Source of the DNA: Ustulina deusta
Lineage: Eukaryota > Ascomycota > Sordariomycetes > Xylariales > Xylariaceae
NCBI GenBank assembly: GCA_023159155.1
Contig: JAJNNX010000031.1
Coordinates: 434,001 to 498,000 of the forward strand
DNA length: 64,000 nucleotides
Direction: 5' to 3'
In this document: piece by piece, positions 1 to 12,571 of the stretch
Layout of the letters: each line of letters starts with the position of its first letter
Numbering within the stretch: position 1 is the first letter of the stretch
Translations under genes and position numbers: made by a program
Notes under the pieces: generated by a model
Told to the model about the DNA's origin: nothing
Database searches by the model: none
The model's input: only the letters and a program-made list of their open reading frames with translations

Positions 1-1912
1 TTCAGCGCCCAATTTCCAGAAGTTGCGAGCGCCACTGCCTTGCCACGCACTCGCAGAGGGTAAAGCTCAGGAGGATATGTCCAGCTAACAGGTCCCCACT
101 AGGATACATCACTTAGGTCAGCAATCGCTAATTCGAGTGTAATTTATGTGCGTTTTAGAGTCGCGAAAAGCTTCGAGAACATGCATTTGGCCTGAAAATG
201 AGCTCCTATGCCCTTATAGTGGCCAACATAAGAAGGGAGTTGCTAGGGGAATTACGTACGGTTGGCGCATACGAGGCCACGAACAGGTAGGTTGACGCGA
301 TGATGGCTTTGGCGGGTGAGCCCCGAATCACCATTGAGATCGCATCCGTGCCGAAATGGTCTTCAGCCGTCGCAGCCCGGGAATACACAGCAAACAGTCC
401 AGCGTTGAGGGACATGAAGAGGCACATAAGCAACGCGCCCACTAGCATAGTAGGACGTCGGCCCCATCTGTCCTGCCAAATCAAAGCAGGAACTGTCATG
501 GCTACGTTAATGATGAACTGGATGCCGCTCGGTAGCAAGTCGCCACCTAATCCAGCCATGGTGAATACATAAGCAATGTAATACTGTTTCAACCGAGTTA
601 GAATCACTTTCTTATCAGAATCCTCCAACACTACAAGTCTCATAGTTCCCCACGCGTGGGGCAAATGGAAGCCTAAACTCACCATCATTACGTTCATGCC
701 TGTCAGCTGACTCCAAATCTGGGTGAACAAGCCTATATGAGTTCGATTAACCATACCTGGTCGTATCAACTCAGACCAGTGTACATCCGCATTGTGTTGA
801 TCGAGGCGAACGCCCTCTCGGATCTCAGCCAACTCCTTCTTAACGAGGGGGGAATTGGGGTCACCTTTCCCATGAACGAGCACAAGCACTTCGCTCATCT
901 CTTCCCAGCGATCCTTCTTGGCGAGCCACCTCGGGCTCTCAGGCAATACGCACAAGCCCGAGTAAAGCAGTACGGCAGGGATGATTTGGAGCGCCCAGGG
1001 GAGCCGGAAAGCCACCTGGCCCTTGATGAAACTGCATCCATAGCAAAGAAAGAACATGATGGCAATGCCCCATGTGATTGCCCACTACAACGCTCGGAGT
1101 CAGTTATCTCACGAATATGATTCGGGGTAGTTTTGAACGCGTGGGAAGCTTCCGGGGCATTTTTTGGGCCCAAGAGAGGTCTTTTACTCTGAAAGTCACT
1201 ACGAGAAGAAGAACACGAATTGCTCACTTGCTGCATGCCGATAAGCCGGCCACGCTTCGACGGGGGTGAGATCTCCGAGATGTACACCGGGACCTGGGCC
1301 GAGCAGATGCCCACCGAGAAGCCGTTGATTATGCGCCCAACAATGAGCATGGGAACATTCACAGATGCGGCGACGATGATGCAGCCGATGACCCTACAGC
1401 ATGGTCGCAGTTGATCAATAAAACTGCGTTGTCGGAAATAGCTGCACTGGTTAATGCGAGGGTGCTCACCAGATGACGGCGCCGGTTTGAATCGCCGTCT
1501 TGCGTCCAAGACGATCCGACAGCCATCCAGAAAAGAGCGCACCGAGCCATGAGCCTCCGGGCATGGCAGCTGTGATGCCACCTTGCAACGAAGAATCGGG
1601 ACCTCGACATTGGCCCGTCACTGGGTCGTTTCCCTGTCAGATTGTCAGCGGGTAACGCTGCAGACATCATTGAAAAGAGATATACTAACTTGAGCATTAT
1701 ACTGACACTTGTAGGGCGTCGTCGCGATGATGGCGCTCATCGATGAGATATCAAAGCCGAAGAGTGCGCCACCTTGTAGGTGATCATGCGGAGTTAGCGA
1801 CCGACCCAGTGAGGAGAGAACTAGATTAAGGTTGAGGCTGAGATGATGGAGCATAGCACATACCTATCACGGATGTAGCTGCGATCACATAAATGTTGCC
1901 AAATTTCTTCAT
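1..1912 (-). CDS. MFS sugar (hexose-type) transporter, C-terminus beyond the window edge
   Basis: A sugar/H+ symporter of the major facilitator superfamily in the plasma membrane. Seven exons (minus strand, first to last): 1912-1864, 1772-1690, 1633-1470, 1393-1228, 1084-683, 583-260, 98-<1; all joins keep frame with GT-AG borders. The protein starts MKKFGNIYVIAATSVIGG and shows sugar-porter signatures in order: GALFGFDISSMSAI (TM1), SDRLGRKTA, the PESPRWL motif after TM6, QLTGMNVMMYYI (TM7 sugar-binding region), RWGRRP, and WTYPPELYPLRVRGKA at the truncated end. About 429 codons are present; the family is usually 520-560 residues, so roughly the last two helices lie to the left. No stop or frameshift is seen. 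Substrate cannot be told; hexose or lactose/xylose-type porters are all possible. Confidence 0.9.
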
Positions 1913-3506
1913 ACTGTCTCAAAGCTCTCGCGAGCCTGTTCCGCTCGACTTGGCTCAACAATAATATCTTATTAGAAGCACTAGGTGAGGTTTTCGATGA
2001 GGCGAACGGGCTTAGAAAGAGTTAGTAATAGTCGCCAGGGTGGTTGAAAGTATACACACGGCCTTGAAGGAAATATGTTGTAATATCTATTCTATCTAGG
2101 AATAACCTTGTCGGTTGCAGTATTCCCATAGGTGAAAGAGGCATCTGCGTTCCACGAAAACCATATAAGCTTCCGCCATCCCCAAAGTGCGTCCGCAGTC
2201 TAAACCTTGCTCGAAGGGATAAAGTGACCTAATATGTCACCAACCCTTTTACCTTTATCCGTAGTGTTTTATACATGTCACGTTCGTGAATTTGCGGCTT
2301 CGTCGGCAAAGTTGGATAGTACGATATGGATGTCAATTTGCCAAACCATTTACTATCTAGCAACCAACACAACTTGACTAAACACTATGGAACCCCAATG
2401 CAGTTAACAGTCCCCCGGGCGCAATAAATGAGCTCGGGGACTTTCACGAGGAAAAAACTAGGCTAAGAAGATCGGGTGAGGCCTACCTCGAAGTCCTAAC
2501 TACGGTGGTGAGTAAGGGAAAGAAAGGTCTTGCTTAACGCTGTCGCCGTCTCATATAGTCCGATAACGACTGTCATGTGAAGCCCTCTAAGTTTGGAGTC
2601 CCGGGAACGTGACGGATGGCGGGCCAGCGGCAATAATTAGTGTGAACTTTATATATCTGCCAGGATCCCTGGTGTTGACAGTTAGTTGCACACGCATTGC
2701 TAGGTATGTAGTTACATAGGAGACATCCACTACGGAAAAAGAACTCAACACAGCAAGAAACATCCTTTCTCACACGATTTTCACCGTTTAAAATTCAACT
2801 ACATTCGAGACAGCTTAGACAGCTTGTATATTACAACGTTACCACTGTCTAATTTCGTGCTTTTGCTCATCGATATGAAGGCTTTGAAGTTGAACGTGGC
2901 GGCACTGTTTATGCAAGCCACTCTACTTAGAAAATCACTTGCCCAAAACACAGTTGCGCACATATGTATATTATATATAGCTCGTATCCAGGGATACTTC
3001 ATTCATTCATTCCTCTCTAGAACCTTTTCTTCTCGTGCACTATCTACCTTTCACTCCTTTATCATTCTCTTAGCCTGGAACCACGAGCCCAAAATCCTCA
3101 GTGCCTCGACACTCCAAGTAGGCCACTTTCACAGACGAAGCAGCCTTTCCTACCTAATACTTCTATCTCCGCAGGCAGGTTAGCGACATAATTCAAGTAG
3201 GTGCCAGTACATCATCCAGACTTGCATAGCTCTTTCCTAGAACGCACCGTAATACTTGGATAAAGGAAATACGTACCTACTTAGGGAGGTAATCACACTT
3301 GCGTTGTTAGATCTCCCTCCATCCCCCCAATTACTGCTGTCCTGTCTGGCAAACACAACATTGAACTGTGTACACCTCTCTCGGCTTTCCTATCCGAATC
3401 TTTCTACTTGACCACTCCCATTAATAAACATATTCTCAAGGTCACGACAAAATCTTATTGCGTAGCCAGACTATACTCATATTGATCCTTATCAGTTTAT
3501 CACATC
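1913..3506. other. Intergenic region, no gene recognised
   Basis: Divergent spacer between the sugar transporter and the SRR1-domain gene. Only short, unconvincing reading frames occur. The last 200 bases are pyrimidine-rich and probably hold the promoter and 5' UTR of the downstream gene. Confidence 0.6.
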
Positions 3507-4848
3507 ATGGTTGAACACGCCTCGGACTCCTCATCTCCAAAAGAGGACCAGCCAGAAGGAGAGATTAAGATACCTAAGTTTAACCCGATCCGTTATATAT
3601 ACGACAGTGGCAACCCGCTATGGACCAGAGAACAACTTGAAGATCTCCAAGCGCAACTCCATGCAAACCCCGAGCGGTTTACTGTTCGTCGACTTGATAA
3701 TACAACGGTAGAGGTTAAAAACGTGGCATATGGCGAGGATGCAAGCCATTGGTCAGTAATGTTTTGAGCCACACACTTATACATTGACAAAGTTGCCAAT
3801 GATAAAGGAACAGGCGCACTGAAGTAGAATTCCTCGGCTGGCGCCATCTCGTACACCCCATGACCCTCGGACATCCGGACTTCCAGTTCCTCCCTTACAT
3901 CATCCATCAGAGAGATACCCGACTCGAGAAGTTCCGATATCTTTTGCCTAGCCAGGATGGGGATGAGCTCCACGAGCGGTTCAAGATACAAAAGACAGTT
4001 TGGGCACAATGTGAGGCCCGTTACCTCATCGAGAACTTGTTGTCGAAATATGAACTTCCGCTGGCCATCAACAAAATTGTTTGCCTCGGCCTTGGCAATG
4101 ACCTTACCAGCACCCTTGAGCGCAGCTCTCGACATTCAGCAGCACTCACCCTCAGGGAGTTCCTGGAAAAGAAACTGGGACACTCGGTACGACTTTTGGC
4201 ACAAGATCCCGAGTATACCTCCGATACGAAACACGTTCTCCAGAAGGAAGGTTTTGAGGTCATGGGAATGAACGGCATCGACGGATTCCTCGAAGTCGAT
4301 GAGAATTCATTGGTGCTTGCCATCTCCGCCAGCATTCGCGCCAGCACCCGCGTCAAAGAGATTCTAGCGGAGCTTGCGAGACCAGCGGTTATCATCAACC
4401 GTAACTTCTTCCAGCAGGGTCTATTCCGGGATTCTATAGACTTACCCACAGTCAAGAAACATCTAGTTGAGAGCGCGGGGTTGAGATCCCTGTGAGATGG
4501 TTGATATCTGAAGCTTTACCATACCGACCTTATTAACTGCTAACTTCTAGGTTTGCGGCTTTACAGGACATTGACCCTGATACGCCTCGGATAGCAGCCA
4601 TGTTTAAAGAGTATTACGATGCCGGATGCTGGGTTCCAGACGTACAGAGTGCGATTCGCGAAACGGCTCCGTGGTGGGGCACCTACACAAAAGTGTGGGT
4701 GAGAAAGAACGGCAGCAAACTCCTGAAAGCCGAGAGTCCTGATGAGAGCCCTGGTGCGAGCCTTAAGGAAGAGGAGCAGGAGGAGAAGGAGAAGGAGAAG
4801 AAGGAAGAGGGGGAAGAGGTGAGATGGAAGAAATCACACGACGTATAA
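3507..4848 (+). CDS. SRR1-like domain protein
   Basis: Exons 3507-3751, 3814-4491 and 4551-4848 join in frame to 406 residues. The middle part (roughly residues 130-310) resembles the SRR1-like domain: a stretch reading NKIVCLGLGNDL, followed by an alternating strand/helix segment with LLAQDPEYT and ending near ARPAVIINR. SRR1 was first described as a red-light/clock factor in Arabidopsis, and homologues occur across fungi without an agreed biochemical role. The start is the first in-frame ATG after a pyrimidine-rich leader. The tail from about residue 370 is a low-complexity run of Glu and Lys (about 30 residues), likely disordered. Both introns are about 60 bases. Function in this organism is unknown; the domain assignment is from recognised motif texture rather than a search. 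Confidence 0.8.
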
Positions 4849-6114
4849 TTTGAGCATTCTTAAACGATTAGCGAATTTTAGTGGTTTTTTTCTTTTTCTT
4901 TATACATAGATTATCAGCAAGCGATGGAACGGAGAAGATTCATAGTTAGGCTATTATTGAGCGTGGATTTTCTACACGGCATCCATAAACACACGCCTTT
5001 CGGAACGAGTCATAGAAATTAGGATGTTTGTGGTTTATGTTCTAGTAAGCTGCACTAGGTACTCGAAGGAGTTCCCATTTCTATTACCCTCTCGATGGTA
5101 GTGGTAAGGATATCGGAAACCGAGCTCCCCGTGCATATGCGAAAGACGTGATTGTTCGATGCCTGCCCATGCAATCTGGTCCTAATATCAGTAATAGAGA
5201 ACAGACAAAGAATGTCAAAGCACCGATATCTCTGGATATTACACCCAAAAGGCCTTTGACCTAGGAATCAGGCATGACCAAAAGCAATGCTATTCCACCT
5301 TCCTTCCTTCCTTCCTGTTCAACTTCTATTTATATTTTCTGTTTTCTGTTTTCTGTTTTCTCTATCCCTTCTTCCATTTTGCCTTTCTTTTTCTCTCCTC
5401 CTTTTGAGTACCTGATGAATATACAGACAGCTAGGTATTACGGTCTTGATTCCAATACCCGACTGAAGAATTGAAACCAAGCCTGGGATAAAGGCCCCCT
5501 CTTCTGCATGTAATTGATCGTTGTGACGTAACACTCTCACCATGTAATGCCTCGTTTTCATTCTGCGTAAGTAATAAATGCGTGTATACTGTGAAACAAT
5601 CCTCCTTGCTGTCGGATGGGGTTGTCCAGAGTGAATACATAGACCCGTCTAGTCAGGTAGGTGGCTATTAGAGCTCAGTAGAGTGGTCGGTTGATCCCTG
5701 AACCCTCCTATCTATCTAAGGGGGGTCCCGTTGCCTCTCTCTCTATATACAGAGCCCTGCTAGAACCACTCTATGGGGTAGGTGGTCAATAAGCAGTCAT
5801 CTGAAACTTGACCGTAAAGTCTGCGGAATACTGGCTTTCTCCCTTGGGGTCATACCTATCTATTTATCTCTAGGTGTGGTATATTCCCCTATAGATTGCG
5901 ATACATTTTGTGCATCGGGACGAATGGGAGTTGTTTAAACATGTTACGTTTTTATCTTGATTCTATACTCGATCGCCATCCATGTTCATGGTATAATCTC
6001 CATACCTATTCAAACATGTCTAGTATTAAAAGAAGACATAAACAGTCACTTTTTAACACCACTTGCAATACGAGGACGATCCAGTACAAACTACAGAATG
6101 CCGGGTTCTTTTCC
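4849..6114. other. Intergenic region between convergent genes
   Basis: No gene recognised. Contains the simple repeats listed separately at 5298-5363, and short pyrimidine tracts that may belong to 3' UTRs of the flanking convergent genes. Confidence 0.6.
5298..5363. repeat. Microsatellites (CCTT)n and (TTTTCTG)n
   Basis: Four tandem CCTT units are followed after about 20 bases by three and a half tandem TTTTCTG units. Both are pyrimidine-only apart from the G, and lie outside any gene. Confidence 0.85.
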
Positions 6115-8601
6115 TTATTGCACGTTGTTGTATTTTTGGTTGTGGGTGGAGATAGCTCTGCATTAGATGAATCAGCATCAATCATTAACTATCAAACATG
6201 CTCGCTAAGTGGTTTGAAGACGGGGATTGACATACCTGCCACTAGGGTCGGTCTGTTGAGACCATGTCGGTGTCCACCGCATTACTGTCGAAGCGCAATG
6301 AGGGGGGAAGTGCTCATCAAACATCGTGCGGTACCAGTATCTGGAGGTAAAGGTCAGTAAATCGCAGAAGAAAAAAAAACAACAACAACGGGAATAAATC
6401 CGGTGTCTAGGACTTACGCCTCCTTAGTATCAGGAATATCGGTACCCCACTCGGGCTTGGGGTTCTTCATCATGTCGTCGGTAACGTGGAGGTCGGCGTT
6501 GTCCTTCAGGGCATCGATCCAGCCGTAGCCCACACCATCGGAGAACTGCTCCTTCTGTCTCCAGAGAATTTCGTCTGGTAGGTATGGCTCGGCGCCAGGT
6601 TGATCTGAGGTATCAAATGCTTTTCTCAGGAGCCATTTCTCGATGCGCTCCTTCGTGATCATCTTCTCTTGTGGGTCTATGTTCATGCAGACCTCTAGGA
6701 ACTAGAAGACACATAATTAGGAAAGATGGGTGTGTATGTAGAATGCGCCGAATTTGACTTACCTCCTTGTCAAGGAAAGGTACACGAGCCTCAAGACCCC
6801 AAGCCGATGTGGATTTGTTAGCCCGCAGGCAGTCGGCCAGATGTAGGTTCTTGACCCTTCGGACGGTCTCCTCGTGCAAAGCCTTCTTGTCGGGGGCAGC
6901 GTGGAAGTAGAGATATCCTCCAAAGATCTCGTCACTTCCTTCACCACTTAGTACCATTTTGACACCCATAGCCTTGATTTTCCGCGACAGCAGGTACATG
7001 GGCGTGGAAGCTCGGATGGTTGTTACATCGTACGTCTCGAGGTGGTAAATGACATCAGAGAGAGCGTTGAGACCGTCGTCGATAGTAAAGGTCATGACGT
7101 GATGCCTTGTGCCTAGGAACTTGGCGACCTTGAGAGCAGCTTCGTTATCTGGTGATCCGGGCAAGCCGATAGAGAAAGAGTTGAGTTGGGGTAGGTATGT
7201 AACGGTCGATAACTTGTTGTCGTCATCGATACCGACTAGACCCTCGCCTTTATCAGCATCCTCCACAAGTTCCGTAATTTGGCCGTTGGCAGCCAAAGCA
7301 GCTTTCTTGAGTCTCAAAGTCTCTCGCTGGGCGATGGACGCCACTAGACTCGAGTCTAACCCGCCGGAGAGCAAGACTCCGTAAGGAACCTCAGCCATCA
7401 GCCGTTTCCTGACAGACGTCTCGAGAGTCTCGCGAACTAGTTTTAAGTCAAGTGGTGTCTCAGGGATTCTCGAGTCTTCCCACCAGGTCGGCTGGAAATA
7501 GCGGGTGGTTTCTTTGGTCAAGGTGTCGTAGACGTGGCCGGGAGGGAACGCCCGAATGTTGTCACAGACGCTATCTAGACACTTCAATTCAGAAGCGAAG
7601 TATGTCGTGTCTGGTTCTTTCGAGCTCCATCCCTGATAAAAGGTGGTGATACCGATAGGATCACGGGCAGCAATTGTTCGGTCGAGGTTCTTGTCGTAGA
7701 GCACGAAGGAGAACATACCGTCGAGGTGCTTGGGTGCGTCAAGGCCATACTCGAGATACTAGTTGATGGGTAAGCAATGGTGAACAGTTCTCACCCTGCC
7801 GAGCATAGGGGGCGTCTGAGTTGTCCTTACTAAGGGAATGATAACTTCGCAGTCGGACGTGGTCTTGAAGTGGTAGGGCTTCTTCAGGGCTTTCCGGATC
7901 AATCTGTGGTTGTAGATTTCGCCATTGACGGCCAGGACGATGCTCTCATCCTCGTTGGTGAGCGGCTGAGCACCAGACTCTAGGGGTTTCATTAGTACAA
8001 TCAACTCGCAGGACTGAGATGGTGATGCTCGCATGCATTCTCTGGCTGGCGGGCTGTTTGTCTGCACATACCCACACCGACGATACTCAATCTCTCATGA
8101 CAGAGGACTATGCCCGCATCAATGACCGAACCTCCCTAGTTGCCGTCGATCAGACTCACTCGTGTTCTTGGAAATGACGCTGCCACCTAGTAGACCGCAC
8201 GTTAACGAGATATCCGTGGACATCGCCCGGCCAAGTTTGCGACTCACTCCAATCGGGGCCTCTGTGTCGAACCCTGCGCAGAACAAGTCAATTGAAGGTA
8301 TGCGATAGAGGCGAACCCTCACTCACCGTCTCGCAAGTTTGAGAGCCGTCGGCTTGAACTTTTGGACGTCTGGATGACTGCGCCCGTGCCCAGATTAGTC
8401 AACATATCGTGTAGCGCAGGTCGGATCGGCATGCGGCGATGCAGAGCGGGGTTCGTCATTCTGCTGCATCGCAGGCTCGTGAATGCCCCTCCTCCAGATG
8501 TGCAGAGCAGGGGGGTGAGTGCGTCGCTCGGCATCCAACGGGAGAAGAAGTGAAGAGGAGGGAACAGGTACTGACCAGTGGCAAGCAAATATGCCACACA
8601 T
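6115..8601 (-). CDS. Asparagine synthetase (glutamine-hydrolysing)
   Basis: Makes asparagine from aspartate, glutamine and ATP in the cytosol. Ten exons: 8601-8576, 8377-8327, 8273-8248, 8186-8160, 8107-8072, 7979-7831, 7758-6763, 6701-6418, 6340-6236, 6157-6115, giving 580 residues, the usual fungal length. The protein starts [16 protein letters not shown], so Cys2 is the class II amidotransferase nucleophile. RHRGPDWSG, the glutamine-binding VNGEIYNH and the ATP pyrophosphatase loop LLSGGLDSS follow, then [12 protein letters not shown] and VPFLDKEFLEVCMN. A fungal-type insert of about 35 residues follows the SGGLDS helix. The first five exons are only 26-51 bases, so gene finders easily miss the true N-terminus; phase and motif continuity support each join. 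A TGAGTCA element lies just upstream. No damage seen. Confidence 0.95.
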
Positions 8602-9601
8602 CTTGCTCCCTTTTTTCCCCAAGAACACCCAATTGATTGAGTCAGGGATGCAAAAGTTGTAAATAGACCACACTAGGTATGTTGTGTGAGAACCAAGTGG
8701 ACTAGACAACAGAGTATAAGCAAAGATGGCGATTGCAGACGGGAGAGTAGGTAGGAACTTAGGAAACAGGGAAGATCTTGTAAGTAGAATTATTATTGCT
8801 CGCTAGCTAAACAATCAGTAACTATGACTGGAACTCTGCTTCGAGATAACGGGTGGGTGCCGATCTCGGCGAAGCTTGTGACTTGACCTTTCCAGCACCA
8901 TGAAATCTAGTCTAGTCTCCCTATCTCTTCGGATAATGGGCACGTTGTAAACCAACTTGGCAGATAAGAGAATTCTCCGATTAATAACTCGCCATTCTAC
9001 TCAAGAGTAATGCAAGTTAGCATACCTAAGAGTCAAGTTACATTGCATTCATTCCCTGCCCCCCTCGTGTATTGGACGAACAGTCTTTTACATTATCTCC
9101 TTGGAGCATTGTCAAATAGCCAAGTATTATGATTGTATGAAATCCAAATTTGCCTACGGGACACCTCGATGCCTTAAAGGGCCGGCACTTTACTGGACAT
9201 CGCATGGTGTATCAACTGAATGGTACACCCATCTGGTTGACATGTCGGTTGTAATGGTAGTAGTAATCAAGTGCAATAAAAGAATCAAGAATCGCAGAAT
9301 TCATGAAACAGCGACCTAGGTAGTAAGGCCCAGGGGCGTGTGTGAGCTGCATCTCTACATCCAAGTCATGTGTCTCTGAGGTCATCTCGCGAAAACGTGT
9401 CAGTTCCACCCTCCCGTGTCTTATTCTACCACATTTTCGGAACAGCAGCATCACTAGGAGACGCTAGATCAAACCTCGCAAAGTAACGCCGTATCGTGGT
9501 ATCCTTTAGAACCGAACTCCATGCCCAAAGCCGACGAGCACATTGCTCGCAACTCCCCCGAAGACTCCCGCACCCTCACGCTTATGCTGACATATTCTCT
9601 A
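8602..9601. other. Intergenic region upstream of asparagine synthetase
   Basis: About 1 kb holding the asparagine synthetase promoter and the 3' flank of UBC9. Apart from the TGAGTCA element nothing definite is seen. Confidence 0.6.
8638..8644. promoter_or_regulatory. Gcn4/CPC1-type element TGAGTCA
   Basis: A perfect match to the amino-acid-starvation bZIP site TGA(C/G)TCA, 37 bases upstream of the asparagine synthetase ATG. In fungi, asparagine synthetase genes are known targets of cross-pathway control, so the location makes sense. It may lie in the 5' leader rather than upstream of transcription start, and a single 7-mer can arise by chance. Confidence 0.5.
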
Positions 9602-10311
9602 TCAAGTGGCGGGGTTCGATCGAACTTCACGTCTCACTCGCTTCTCGTATTCGGCGCGGTCCTTCTTGAAAAGATTGTAGGCTTCAGCTTGCGCAGGTGA
9701 CTCGGGGTTCGGATTGTCAAGTAGATCCTGCACACCCAAGGCGATCTGTTTGATGGTAATCGCAGGTCGCCAACCATCATCTTCGTTCAGGATTGAGAGA
9801 CAGACGGTCCCTGAGGGGTAGACATTCGGGTGGAATAGCGGCGGCGTGAACTTGCCTGTGGCGAGGTATTCGCGTTAGGCAGATGCCTCCTTGTCGAATG
9901 CTCGGGAAGAGTATACGGGGACTTACATTTCGGTGGCTTCGTAGGGTACTCTGCGGATGAGCCGGCTAGGTCAGCGACAAGAACAACAGTAATCGCTGCC
10001 TTGGTGGCCCTCAAGACGTACCGTCAGGGAAAGTCATGGTCATCTTAAAAAGGCCGCCCTCCCAGATTGTTTTCTCCTTGCCAGGGATCCCGCACTCCCA
10101 AGTCTTGAGATCTAGGACACCTTGAGCATTCTTGACAGGTCGCGCCCAGAAGCCGAAGGGGTGGTCCTTTCGCCAATGCTTCCTGTGGTTGTTACGCTAG
10201 TCAGCCATGGGACGGGGTAAATGGGCCATGCGGGACCCAAATATCCGCTTCAGGGGAGCCGCGATGTTCGACGAACCTCTCTTCACCCAGACGCAGGGTA
10301 CAAAGCGACAT
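9602..10311 (-). CDS. UBC9: SUMO-conjugating enzyme E2 (UBC9)
   Basis: Carries SUMO from the E1 to substrates in the nucleus. Exons 10311-10277, 10182-10022, 9950-9927 and 9855-9602 join in frame to 157 residues, matching the family (about 157-158). The N-terminus [20 protein letters not shown] is typical of UBC9 rather than ubiquitin E2s. The E2 signature is complete: HPN at 82-84 and the active-site Cys92 in SGTVCLSIL, with [13 protein letters not shown] after it and the family ending [10 protein letters not shown]. One exon is only 24 bases (EYPTKPPK region). The start was chosen because the preceding ATG-proximal exon reads straight into the conserved KDHPFGF segment across a phase-2 intron. 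Divergent from PEX19 over about 1 kb. Should be essential in many fungi; no defect seen. Confidence 0.95.
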
Positions 10312-11324
10312 GTTGAAGGTAGAGACGTGAGGGCGATGGTTGACTGCTGCAATGCGATTTGTCAAGTCGGTGTGGGTAACTTCGTTCAAGAGACACAGGA
10401 AGCCTGAGTGGAGAGTGTTGAGCTTGTAAGGCTGCAGGCTTGTGCAAGGAGTACCAGGACTAGAGGAAATGCGGGTTGAGCTATCCCAGGTGCAAACGAC
10501 GACACGCAACCCGTGTGGACAGTGTTGGGGATGGTAGAGAGCGTGCGTTGGCTGGCAGGAACCTGACAAGATTGAGTGATATCTATGGAGAAGAGGGTGC
10601 AAGTTTGACAATTCAGCGATTGTCTGATTGCCGCTAGGTTTGGCCGAAACCTACCTTGCTTTTTCAGCAAATAAATACCTTGCAGCGGATGAGGCAACAC
10701 ATCTGCACGAGTTATGTAGAGAGTAACTGGTCCATACTAAGATAGTAGAGGTACATTGTACCTGTTAAGTAAGCAGATACAAGGGAAGTACCTGCGTACA
10801 CGTACCTACCTAGGTTAGCAAGGCGATCTCTAGCCCCTCGAAATGGCTCGAAATAGAAGGCGGTACAAACCCAGTTGGGCAAACCGACCCATGGCGGGGT
10901 CAGTTTTACTTGCTGAAGTAGGTAGCCAGTTCTGGGGTCGATTGTTATACAGTGTGGGGTACTCCCCGTCTCCCTGGACACACATATACCGACTGCCAAG
11001 ATTCAACGCCTCGGCATCGACAGGTGATTTTGCGCTTCTCGTCACATCCCACTCAATTATCCTTAGGCTGACAACCTTGATCGTTCCGCAGCATACAGCA
11101 TTGTCTACATAGTCCCGGGCTCTTCTTTTGTATTCATCCTCTAGCATATCATAAGCAAGGCTAAGTGTAAGCCCTCAAGTTGTAGAAGGACGTCTCGCGC
11201 CGCGGCCTGTCGGATTTACGACATATATTGACTTTAGTCGTTATTACGATTGCGATACCGATTCGGCTTCAAGACCTGGCTAACCCTTCTCTGCCTTAAG
11301 AATCGCCTCTAGCATTCAGTCGCG
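10312..11324. other. Divergent promoter region between UBC9 and PEX19
   Basis: No gene recognised. Contains repeated TACCTA/TAGGTA words near 10780-10815. Must hold the promoters of both flanking genes. Confidence 0.6.
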
Positions 11325-12369
11325 ATGGAGGCAGCCAAAGCCGGCATAGCTGGCGACCACTCTAAGCAGACAGATCAGGCGTCTAGCGCAGAACCCAAGA
11401 CTGCCAGCGATGTGAATGACGTCGGTGATGCGCCCGACCCGGATGAGGATGATCTGGATGATCTGGATGACATGCTCGACGAATTTTCTACCATAAAGCT
11501 GAATTCAAAGACCGACGTCCCCAAAACCACTGCCGCCGCTTCTACTGCTTCCGCTTCCACGAGTCTAGCTGCGGGTGATGGGGCCTTAGACACAGAAGAC
11601 TCCTTCACGGGCTTAGATGGTTTGCCCGAAGAAGAGATTCAGAAGCAGCTGCAAGCGGCAATGGCTGAATTAATGGGTGACTTAGAAGGCTCGGCGAGTC
11701 TTACTCTCGCCTTGTTATAGTGTCTCCTGCTAACTGTATTACAGCCGGATATCCAAGCCCAGTTCGAAGAGGGGATGGCTGCGGAGCTCAGCCAAGATGC
11801 TTCTTTTCAGGACACTATCCAGCGGACGATGGAGAGGATGCAGGCATCAGGCGACCAAGCCACGGCTGCTGCGACGGCTGAAGGGTCTGAGGATGATTTT
11901 ATCGCCGAGATGATGAAAGCTATGAAAGATATTCCTGGGGGTGATGGTAGCGAAGAAGACTTTTCCAAGCTGTTGATGGGCATGATGGAACAGCTCACCA
12001 ACAAGGAAATTTTATATGAACCCATGAAAGAGCTGAATGACAAGTTTCCCGGGTGGATGGAGAAGAACAAGGATACATTAGCGAAAGACGACCTCAAGCG
12101 ATACCAGGAACAACAAGTTCTTGTGGCTGAAATGGTCACCAAGTTTGAAGAGGCCACATACTCTGACTCAAAGCCAGCGGATCGGGAGTACATTGTGGAT
12201 AGAATGCAGAAAGTAAGCCTCTTTACGATGAGTGGATAGTGAGTTACCGAGTTACTGACCATGAATCTAGATGCAAGCGGCGGGATCACCACCTCATGAT
12301 CTAGTTGGAGATATGCCTTCGGCTAAGGAAGTCCTCGATGGCCCAGAGGACTCCTGCGCGCCACAGTGA
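11325..12369 (+). CDS. PEX19: Peroxin 19, peroxisomal membrane protein receptor
   Basis: Cytosolic chaperone and import receptor for peroxisomal membrane proteins, docking on Pex3. Exons 11325-11693, 11745-12212 and 12271-12369 give 311 residues. The N-terminal third is acidic and disordered with the typical DDLDDLDDMLDEF stretch; the C-terminal two thirds are helical with KEILYEPMKELNDKFPGW (cargo-binding region) and the late MQAAGSPPHDLVGDMPSA segment. It ends in Cys-Ala-Pro-Gln, a CaaX box for farnesylation as in other Pex19 proteins. Intron 1 appears to be GC-AG: only a split at GCGAGT/ACAG keeps the frame (…DLEGS|PDIQAQF…). Intron 2 is an ordinary GT-AG intron of 58 bases. Intact. Confidence 0.93.
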
Positions 12370-12571
12370 AGTAATACTATTATGGATCTTGGGTGAGAAT
12401 GATTTATACATTTGGATTCGCAGCTTCCAACACCGCTAAGCCTGTACGGTATATACACGCGTGATGCGACCTAACACAGACTATAGAATCCATTAAGTCC
12501 TACAACGCCCAATGATGACCCATATCCGACAACGCCAATCCGACACTGACCCTTAAATGAACAGGCATTAT

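Noticed and set aside
1..1912. Impression that the sugar transporter is frameshifted
   Set aside because: All apparent breaks are explained by six GT-AG introns with consistent phase.
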